DNA from: Tigriopus japonicus
Taxonomy: Eukaryota > Arthropoda > Copepoda > Harpacticoida > Harpacticidae
DNA length: 64,000 nt
Reading direction: 5' to 3'
NCBI GenBank assembly: GCA_010645155.1
Contig: JAAGOF010000307.1
Coordinates: forward strand, 1-64,000
The position numbers and the translations under genes are program-made. Positions 56,101 to 64,000 of this stretch are shown here, one piece after another; positions within the stretch are counted from its first letter, which is position 1; each line of letters opens with the position of its first letter. Below the pieces are notes generated by a model that worked only from the letters and a program-made list of their open reading frames with translations, was not told the DNA's origin and did not search any database.

Positions 56101-59100
56101 TTGGACCGTGCGTTGTTCTAAGCGATTGTAGGTAAAAAGATCACAAATAAAAAGTTCACAGTAAAATGGTCAACCGGTAAAAAGGTGACGGCAAAAAGGT
56201 CACACGGTAAAAAGGTGACGGTAAAGAGGTCACACGGTAAAAAGGTGACGGCAAAAAGGTCATACGGCAAAAAGGTGACGTTAAAACGGTCACCCGATAA
56301 AAAAGTGACGGTAAAAAGGTCACACGGTAGAAAGGTCACAATGAAAGCTCACTCCCACGAACATAAATGTATTCCACCCGCAATATTTCTACAGCCCATG
56401 GGCAGATCGTAAAAGAAGGGTATACTCTTGACTACTAAGGGGTGAGGGAACACCTTCCTTCAAGGTCTGCCGGATCTAGAGCGTGTTGTGACCATGGTCC
56501 TAAAAAATATTTGCAATGACTTCGTGTTGACTTTACTTATGAGACCTTTACCTTAGCATAATTGTGTTCCCCCGGTTAATTTTGGGGTACCAATGGGCAA
56601 TCTTCAACTAGGGAAGATCTCAGGGTCCCTGGGTTCACCCCTTTGGCTACCTCCAGAGCTGTCCGGGTCTGTGACCTTTTTAATGTGACCTCTTTACCGT
56701 GTGTCCTTCTTACCACGGCCGTTTTACGGTGACCCTTTTACCTTGTGACCTATTTAACGCGCGCCGTCCTAAGCTTGGCATGTCAAAATGTCGAAATGAT
56801 TCCTATTACGCCTGCTCTAGACTGAGATTCACTGAGATACCCAAAACTAGAGCTCTATAATAGAAAGAGTACAATCATATCCAACGCCATCTAGTTCATT
56901 CTACTCGCAACTGCTCGCCGTTCCCAAAAGGATGCACCCTCTAAGCTGAACAAATTTTCCAAATTATCAGACCAAGATAGCACCTTTTGAAAAACTAAAG
57001 GGCCTAGAACCTTAATGAAGGGGTCCAAAATGAACAATTAGTGTGTTTCAAATGATTTACAGGCAATTCAGCTTTCAATCATTTGAAACACACTAATAGT
57101 TCATTTTGGACCCCTTCATTAAGGTTATAGGCCCTTTAGTTTCTCAAAAGGTGCTATCTTGGTTTGATAATTTGGTAAACTTGTTCAGCTTAGAGGGTAC
57201 TTGTGCATCCTTTCGGGAACGGCGAGCAGTTGTGAGCAGAATGAACTAGATGGCGTTGGATATGATTGTACTCTTTCTAATATAGAGCTCTACCCAAAAC
57301 CACAACTTTCGTCTCATTCATTATATTGATTTGAAAAATTATTCATGATGATTATGATTGGAATTCAAAAGCCAAGTTTTACCCTTAGCAGAGCCGTGGA
57401 CAACCCGTCTTAAGTTGTATTGTTTACTGTTTGTTTTATTTATACAAAGAGCAGACCAAGCGACACCCGCTTTCAAAAATGGACTCACCCTCTATTAAAC
57501 CAAATCTGTTCTTCCATTCTGACAGCATAAGTCGCAAAGCCGCTGGATTCAAGCACAATTTGCTATCAACTTCCTTGAAAATATTGCATTCGTTTTTGTT
57601 CTTAGTATCTGTTAAGGAAGAAATAATGAAAATCAACAACTAGAATGCCTGGATGAGAAATATATCCCTTACTTCGAATCTTTTTGCCGAGAAAATCTGC
57701 GAGTTTCAACTGATGATTTTTTATGGAGTCTTCATTCTTTATCTCGCCACAGATATATCCATTCTCTACTAATTGTAGTGCCAAAACATCTTTAAATTCT
57801 CCATTGGCAAAATCCATAACGAATGCCAGGTCGAGGTCAGGTAATTGTAATGGCGAGTAAGAACAAGTCAACAAGGAACCATAATATTTGTAATCAAAAC
57901 ATCCATCTTCGCCTAAAACATAACGATAAAAATGATTTGAGGTCACAAAACCTAACAGTTTTTTAAGAACAAAATTGCAAACATTTTTGAGGCTTGGAAA
58001 TCTGTGAACAAATGCTGCATTAGATATGTCATTTTTTTCTAAAACTTCAAAAATTTAAAAGTACCTTTTCGTGATGGCAAAAATATTTTCAGCATAATCT
58101 CATGAGCCTTTTTTAATCCTATACAAAAAGGGCGTGGACGCTCATTTAGAAAAAAGGCCATAAGTTCATTGTTAATTTAATCAATTCTTTTTTTTTGGTT
58201 GGTTGCAGATTTTTTAGTACCGACACAAGGAATGAGATTCCCTGCAGAGAAAATTAATCATGAAAACATTTATTAACTAGTGATGGACCGAAAGGGCTCA
58301 TAACCAAAACCGAAAGTTTCGGCCGAAAGGGCTCACAATCGAAACCGACACCGAAACCAGACTTCAAAATTGTATCAATGCAAAATTCACCTTAAATATT
58401 AAATTGCGTTCGATGTTGGGAAATCGCAAATTTTGAAAAATCGGGAAACGTAAATTTCAGAGGTTTTTGAACGAATTTTTTTTCGATTTTGTTGTCAAAC
58501 TCCATCCTTTGTTGTGCATGTCTGCTTTCGGTTTCAGTGGGCTAAATCGAAGCCGAAAACGAAACCGAAATTTCGGCAAAAAGCGCTTTCGGTCTATCAC
58601 TAGTTTACACACGTAAAGCAAAAATATTTAGCAATATCAGTGCACATGCGCCTTTTTGGAAACCCATGTTTCACGTAGGAAACACAAAAAAAATACATTT
58701 TTTTCAAATCAGAGCATGTACAAAGGATTCAGTCATTCGATGATTTTTTTGCCCATAGATCATTCCCTCGCATCCTTGTCTTCCAAGATCTTAGGTGCAA
58801 TTCTTACTGGAAATTGAAGCAAAGGAGACTTCCTCCTTCTTTCTTGATCTTGAACTGCAAATGGAAAGTGTCTTTTCAATGAGAACAAGAATATGAAAAG
58901 CATTATTGTCTTGAGTTAAATTTCCTGGGTTTATTGGCCAGGAAATCCGTGTGGTCTTTCAGGGCATGAAGGCCCGGAAATTTCAATTAATAGGCTTGAT
59001 TGCTATTCTGGTCATCAAAAGGACACTTTCCCTTCTTGGTTCAAGATCGAGATAAATGGAAAAGAAAGAAGACTCTTCTTTGCTGCAATTTCATTCAGAA

Positions 59101-60271
59101 AATCACCTATTTAGTGAAATGATGGATTGAAATGTTAATGGAAATTAGAGGAACTTAGAGAAAAATGTCCTCTTCATCTGGATGTTCAGAAGAACACAAA
59201 GCTTCTCGTATTCATTTAAATTTTTTAAATAGAAGGCCAAAAGTCAACAGAAAGCAAATGAACGATAAGATTAGCTTCTTCTTTCTTATGTTAAAAAGCT
59301 TTTGGTATTTGAAACCTTAAATTGAACCTTGCTCAGTTACTATTTGATGTTTTTATAATTATCTGAACACCTAATTAAACTCAAAACTCAAAATTGATAA
59401 TCTTTGCAAAACAACATGTTATAAAAGAAAAAAAAATATTTTTCGCCCTTTCCTCGTTATTTCATAAAAAACAGAAAAAAATATGAAAAAATCGTGGAAG
59501 CTTTGTGACATATTCCAATACAAAAAAAAGTTCACTGCTGTCATGGAAAAAAGGAGTTCACCTTGCACCATAAATGAAATGTTGAGTAGCTTTTCGTAGC
59601 ATTTCTACTTGACGGTAAATGTTAATCATAAAAACCTTAGTCTTACGCTTGTTCCTAAGTGTTTCAATACAGTACATCACTGATTCCGTAAAAGCCTTAT
59701 GCAATGGAATATCAGACTTCCAAGATGCAACCAGCTCCTTCACTGCTTCCATCTCACTAGGATCCATATTGAAAAATGACTCCAAAGCACTAGTTTCATT
59801 TCTAAATTGTTGAGATGAAACCGCAGATGGAGAATGTTTTTTAGGCCTTCCTCTTCCTCTTTTGATCAATTGGAGGTTGTCCTTTGGATTATTGGAAACT
59901 TTGTCAAATTCTCCTTCATTTTCACGATTTTGTAGGTCATCAGGTTGGGGATCCTTTTTTGGCCTTCCTCTTCCTCTTTTGGTCAATTGAAGGTTGTCCT
60001 TTGGATTATTAGAAACTTTGTCAAATTCTCCTTCATTTTCACGATTTTGTAGGTCATCAGGTTGGGGATCCTTCTTCGGCCTTCCTCTTCCTCTTTTGGT
60101 CAATTGAAGGTTGTCCTTTGGATTATTAGAAACTTTGTCAAATTCTCCTTCATTTTCACGATTTTGTAGGTCATCAGGTTGAGGATCCTTTTTTGGCCTT
60201 CCTCTTCCTCTTTTGACGGGTTGGTTGCTTTTTTCATTTTTCCTCAATTCACTTTGGTCTGGTGTTTCCAT
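53128..60271 (-). CDS. AT-hook Mab-21/cGAS-like nucleotidyltransferase, gene 3 of 3
   Basis: Exons 60271-59647, 57912-57673, 57608-57489, 55522-55468, 54145-53128 join in phase to an intact 685-residue protein. Residues 20-28, 59-67, 98-106 and 137-145 are four AT-hooks (KRGRGRPKK), the spacer being acidic and polar (DPQPDDLQNRENEGEFDK). A helical spine follows at about 173-208. The catalytic signature is Gly220-Ser221, Asp234 and Asp236 (PDLDLAFV), with Asp398 as third acid (FIDVDL). Exon 3 gives LCLNPAALRLMLSEWKNRF, exon 4 AKIPSSGGSLSFSFDANP, exon 5 the Mab-21 C-terminal half ending in VKSEISKIQNQ. AT-hooks in this position resemble, in role at least, the DNA-binding basic tail of cGAS. Product and ligand are not shown by sequence. 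Intron 3 carries a foldback MITE and a GGTCAC element, intron 1 a CCGAAA MITE and a LINE tail; intron 2 is 64 bases. Confidence 0.9.
56110..56772 (-). mobile_element. GGTCAC-repeat element, copy 2
   Basis: 56150-56345 is an array of about 15-base units (GGTAAAAAGGTGACG, GCAAAAAGGTCACAC). 56675-56772 has the same units inverted and ends CCTTGTGACCTATTTAACGC, GCGCC, the complement of the start of the copy at 28776. The body shares GGCTACCTCCAGAG and GGTTCACCC. The element has tandem units in opposite orientation at its two ends. Intron 3 of gene 3. Confidence 0.65.
56848..57292. mobile_element. hAT-type foldback MITE, TAGAGCTCTATAAT ends
   Basis: 445 bases, arms of about 215 bases with a loop of about 15. 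Ends TAGAGCTCTATAATAGAAAG and CTTTCTAATATAGAGCTCTA. The 8-bp duplication CCCAAAAC is exact at 56840-56847 and 57293-57300. The ends are close to those of the 1.7-kb foldback in gene 1 (TAGAGCGCTATAATAAAAG). Intron 3 of gene 3. Confidence 0.9.
58195..58265 (-). mobile_element. LINE/SINE 3'-end fragment
   Basis: GATTTTTTAGTACCGACACAAGG then AATGAGATTCCCTGCAGAGA is a diverged reverse complement of the LINE 3' end at 6785-6835. Intron 1 of gene 3. Confidence 0.6.
58276..58608 (+). mobile_element. CCGAAA-ended MITE, copy 3
   Basis: Left end ACTAGTGATGGACCGAAAG and right end CTTTCGGTCTATCACTAGT are inverted repeats of 19 bases, so this is the most complete copy. Interior as in the other two. Intron 1 of gene 3. 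Confidence 0.8.
59840..60215 (-). repeat. 117-bp coding repeat (AT-hook units)
   Basis: The word GGCCTTCCTCTTCCTCTTTT starts at 59844, 59961, 60078 and 60195, exactly 117 bases apart. The repeat therefore keeps the frame, each unit being one 39-residue AT-hook plus spacer of gene 3. Units are almost identical, with one hook differing in its last residues (KKHSP). Confidence 0.95.
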
Positions 60272-62007
60272 ATTTGAAAGATCTTTGGACCTTATAACAC
60301 GTCAATGATTTAATACGCAGGTTGATAGCCGAATGCACAGCTGGAAGAAGTTGGATTGGAAAGTATTATCATTCCTCTGTTTTAGCTTTATTGTTATAGA
60401 CTCCTTTTAACGCAATCAACGAAATAGAAAATTGGTATAACCTCTAAGCTTTGCAGCACAAAATTTTTATTCTGCCGTGTCCAATACACACAAAGAAGTT
60501 CAAAGTAGATCAAAATTTTGTTTTAGGATGCAATTTTGTTTTTTGAGTATTGTGACCTTCAAATCCCAATTTTTGTTAGTCTTTCATATTGCAACAACGT
60601 GTAAATGAAGACAAGCGGAGGTAGTTTGAACAAATGATGTATGAAAATTAAAGCATCTACATCATAAGGAGGGGTGCTGATTTCAGCCAAATGAAATTTT
60701 ATGCTCAAAAACATGTTTATTTGCCAGCTTTTAAAGGTTATTTGCCATTTTTGGGCAAATAAATACAAAATTTGTCCTTTTTTGGCCAAATAATGGAAAA
60801 TGAATTTTTGCCCAAAATCCCTTGTGTAAAGGATGATTGATTATTCATCGGAATAAAACTATTTTCTCTTAAATGTTCATACACTTTATGGTTGGGGAAA
60901 CGTAATGCTCATTTTCCAAATTTAGTGACCAGTTTTGCTAAACTTTGATAAATTTTCGGGTCTTTTGCCATTTCTTTGTTCATTTGCCAATTTATTTGCT
61001 ATTTCTTTGTTTATTTGCCATTTCGGACGCTTTTATTTGCCAATTCTTGGACCTTAAAGGCATGATTTATTTGCCAGAAATCCGCACCCCTAATTAAAAG
61101 CAGAAAACAAACAGAAAAATACTATTTGATTAGAACAGTCATCAAACGTCCTTTAGCTGTGTAGTAGTTTCTATTCTTCTCTTGAAATCTTAAACAAAAA
61201 AACTAAGATCATTATTTTTGTATTGAAATAAAGACTATGAGCTCAAAATTTTGTTCAAATTTATGTAAGTAATAAAACCAATAATTTGCTATTTGGATAG
61301 CTCACTAAAACCCGTGGCTCAATCTTGAATCCAATGGGTTTTGAGGTCGGATCCTAAACCCCAAAAACTTATTCAGAGTTAAAATCAAGTCGACCATAAA
61401 ATTTGGAGAAATATAAATCATTTTCTACAGTTTTTTTTAACTTTTTCATCCAAAAGCTATTCATTTACTAGAATGTATTCGATCCAAAAAAATATTAACA
61501 AGTGCAGTGATGCTAAGAAATGTTCTCAGGCGAATTTTGATCCCATTCGATCCGGATTCGCATCGATCCAGATCTGAGCTGGATCCAACATTTTGATCTC
61601 AATCTTAACTTCACCGATCCGATCCAAAAACTTGTTCCCAGGTTATTTTGTATTAGAGACTCATTGATTGAAGTAACTTGCTTTTTTCTGACAACAATTT
61701 CATGTAATACACTTTTTGTGCCTTCCTTGTAACTTAGGTTGAAACTGCCGGCCTCTCAATTTTGATCAGCCAAAAATTCAGAAAACAAATAATCCGTTAA
61801 TCCATATCCCATGATAAGATATTGTAAGAATTGTCTTACCTCTCCTGCGTGCATTCTTGATGTGTTTATCAGCATTTCCTTTGCAACTCTACACCCTTCT
61901 TTTCAGTGCTGATCGCTTCAGTGGCATTGCAGCTGTTGTTTATAGCATCAGCTGGCCTCGTAGGAGCAACTTGCTGACTAAGCTCACGGAGAGTGCTCCT
62001 GATTTAT
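60272..62007. other. intergenic upstream of gene 3
   Basis: Must contain the promoter of gene 3. TTATAAGG and ATTAAATC on the - strand, 20-45 bases before the ATG, are possible TATA-like words but weak. 60780-61080 has loosely repeated TATTTGCCATTT words. 61300-61640 resembles 26340-26780. No gene found. Confidence 0.4.
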
Positions 62008-62015
62008 CTCCAGCC

Positions 62016-62329
62016 CACAGACCATATAATGGCTAGACCTCGCTTCGTGCGAGAAAAAGGTGGACAACTTTGCTTCATCAGCTGGTACATAACACTACAC
62101 CCCAAAATGGTGGGAATTTCGAACTTTTCAAAATTTTGCCAGCGTGGCCAAATCCTGAACAAACTCAACGTATCGTACGTACTTTGTTCTTGACGCGAGC
62201 GAACGTCGTTACTTCTGAGCACGCGGTCGCCCTGAGATTTTGAAGCTAGCGCAGCTGGGCCAAGTGGTGTCACTTTTCTCTCGCCGACGGTACGGGCCAA
62301 TGCGACATCTAGTCATTATATGATCTGTG
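62016..62329. mobile_element. MITE with CACAGACCATATAATG ends, 8-bp duplication
   Basis: 314 bases. Left end CACAGACCATATAATGGCTA, right end TAGTCATTATATGATCTGTG. The flanks CTCCAGCC at 62008-62015 and 62330-62337 are an exact 8-bp duplication, compatible with hAT or P-type transposition. No gene inside. Confidence 0.88.
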
Positions 62330-62375
62330 CTCCAGCCTCTCACCATACTAAGGACGAGATTGGTGACACGGCGTT

Positions 62376-62928
62376 TAATTGCAATGGAGAAGTCATTTTT
62401 GAGTTCCAAAGATATTTGAGACCAGTTTTGAGGTGGAGAGACAATGCCGCACATGAAAGTGAGTTCTGTTAGTTAGGTCACGGGCCAAAATTTGATATAA
62501 TGTCGCTTAAAACATGCTTAAAACACATTTTCTGATATTTTCTTTTCACCTATTACTAAAGTGGTCTCATGGTTGTCCGGACCAAAAATATTAACGAAAT
62601 CTATAGAGCCCTTGTCATAATGTGGATGAACAAAAGTCCGATTGTGTCCTTCGAGAACGGTGTTCTAAAATAGCCATTTAAAATTGAACGGCAAAATAGA
62701 TTTCACCAACATTTCGAACAATTATTGACCTAAGTGTGCCTAACAGATATCATAGAGAAAATTTTCATAAATTTGTTTTTAAGCCTGTTTTAAGTGACTT
62801 AATATACATTTTTGGCCCGTGACCTAACTAACAGAATTTACTTTCTTACGCGGCAGTGTCTCTTCATTTCAAAACTGGTCTCAAATGTCTTTGGGACTCA
62901 AACATAGGGCAATTGAAGTGTGACTATG
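62376..62928. repeat. inverted repeat, arms about 145 bases
   Basis: GAGACCAGTTTTGAGGTGGA... TCTGTTAGTTAGGTCACGGG at the left returns inverted at 62780-62925 (CCCGTGACCTAACTAACAGA... TTCAAAACTGGTCTC). Spacer about 260 bases. Probably a MITE; no target duplication identified. Confidence 0.7.
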
Positions 62929-63261
62929 TTGGGCCTTTTCATGGAGCAAGAACGTAGACAAGTGCCACAGCTAGCTTGCCCTGTGCATGCACTTGGAAAG
63001 AGACAAAAATCAACATAGCTCAAGCAAATGTGCCAAAATTGTGACATAATGTCTAATTTGATGTAGCCAAAGCATTGCTAACAAGCTATTGCTAGAATAA
63101 GTCATTTTAATAACTAATAATAATAAGTAACATATTTTGAACAATTTCTTGAATTATTCCAAGTTTTGTCTCTGTGCAAGTGCAGGCACAGGAAGGGCTA
63201 GCCGTGAGGCTTGTCTACGCTCTCGCTCCATGAAAAGGCAAAATAAAGCCACACTTCAATA
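62921..63261. mobile_element. palindromic MITE (CGTAGACAAG family)
   Basis: ATTGAAGTGTGACTATG, CCTTTTCATGGAGC, CGTAGACAAG and GAGACAAAA at the left return inverted at the right (TTTTGTCTC, CTTGTCTACGCTC, GCTCCATGAAAAGG, CCACACTTCAAT). It is related to 27865-28247 and abuts the preceding inverted repeat. Confidence 0.7.
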
Positions 63262-64000
63262 GGACAAGCACAGTGAGAAAAAGGTTGTTGATTTTATGCT
63301 CCGTAGTGTTAAGCCGCCCTTTTCTGGTGACTCTGTTCTTTCCTGTTCTGCGCTCGATCAAATATTTCAAACGGTCAGTTGCTCCGCAACAAACGGTCGA
63401 GAATGAGATGCGATCGTAGAATTTTAGTGAAGCAATGAGACACCAGAGGCCACGACGGTGCTACCGGGTAAACAAACAGGCCCAGCTGATGTTTACTGAG
63501 CTTGCCGTATTGCCTTATGACTTCTCAAGCTCAATTAAACGCCGTGGTGAGTCAAAGACCTCGCTACTGCTGGACTGCGATGTTTGCTTCTAATTTTATC
63601 ATCTTTTTCTCATTCAAGATAATGTTTTAGATTGTACGGGAGCAATTCTTGATATCAAAAAGTTTTTTTTTCAATAAATTTTCAGCTCAATCGAACGACG
63701 AAGTTAACAATTATGCGTCTTTGAAGCTCTTGCAAGGGTAGGCAGAAAATGAACTCGTTTTACCTCTTGATGCAAGATCTTGCAAAACTATTTACTTATT
63801 CATGCAATGATCAACTACTTCCATTTGACTGCCACTAATTTCAAATCATTGGGGATGTATGAGAGGCAATTAAACTAAGCAAAGTGAGGAAAAGTTATGA
63901 GCAAGGCCCGGAAAAATATTTGCAACAAAGTGCCAAAATATCCAATACATACTTTATTCAAAAGCCCTAAATATTTGCTACATATGTGAAAAAAGCCGGA
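63262..64000. other. window edge, repeats only
   Basis: 63790-63895 repeats 10625-10720 (TTGACTGCCACTAATTTCAA, ATTGGGGATGTATGAG). 63903-64000 is the start of another GGGCCCGG-type MITE (GGCCCGGAAAAATATTTGCA). No gene. Confidence 0.5.

Noticed and set aside
56118..56412. Repetitive frames (KKVTAKRSHG, FLPCDLF)
   Set aside because: They come from the GGTCAC tandem array, whose 15-base unit keeps any frame open.

Overview
This is animal nuclear DNA. Genes are split by GT-AG introns, the sequence is AT-rich and crowded with transposon relics, and two runs of N mark assembly gaps (11822-12716 and 49770-50223). Intron sizes, the LINE/SINE/hAT content and the gene families suggest an arthropod, perhaps a copepod of the Tigriopus type. 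That assignment is inference; nothing here fixes the species.

Layout. 1-4.5 kb: a small secreted-protein gene on the + strand with a clear signal-peptide exon. 4.5-6.9 kb: an internally deleted CR1/L2-like LINE. 8.7-15.3 kb: a four-exon kelch-repeat gene on the - strand, with the first gap in an intron. 15.3-19.4 kb: a dead mariner transposase, simple repeats and MITEs. 19.4-60.3 kb: three large - strand genes in tandem (19408-26968, 35032-43602, 53128-60271), separated by and stuffed with transposable elements. 60.3-64 kb: MITEs and inverted repeats, no gene found.

The main result is the three-gene array. Each gene splices into an open frame across five exons with identical inner exon lengths (240, 120 and 55 nt) and identical phases, giving proteins of 531, 634 and 685 residues. 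All three carry a nucleotidyltransferase signature (Gly-Ser, then Asp-Leu-Asp, then a third Asp in an Ile-Asp-Val-Asp-Leu strand) followed by a Mab-21-type C-terminal half. They are therefore Mab-21/cGAS-like receptor (cGLR) family enzymes, with the metal-binding acids kept. Two of them have an N-terminal tail made of AT-hooks (core RGRGRPKK) repeated every 39 residues, an obvious candidate for DNA binding, analogous to the basic tail of cGAS. The third lacks it. The middle of the last exon is almost identical in the three genes while the rest has diverged, as expected from gene conversion.

The introns of these genes hold long inverted-repeat hAT-type elements with 8-bp target duplications. 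If transcribed, the largest would form a hairpin of about 560 bp. The window also shows a LINE whose upstream side carries tRNA-like promoter boxes, a SINE that joins such a tRNA-like head to the LINE 3' end, and a short LTR element with 121-bp LTRs and a 5-bp target duplication whose integrase remnant runs against the apparent LTR orientation.
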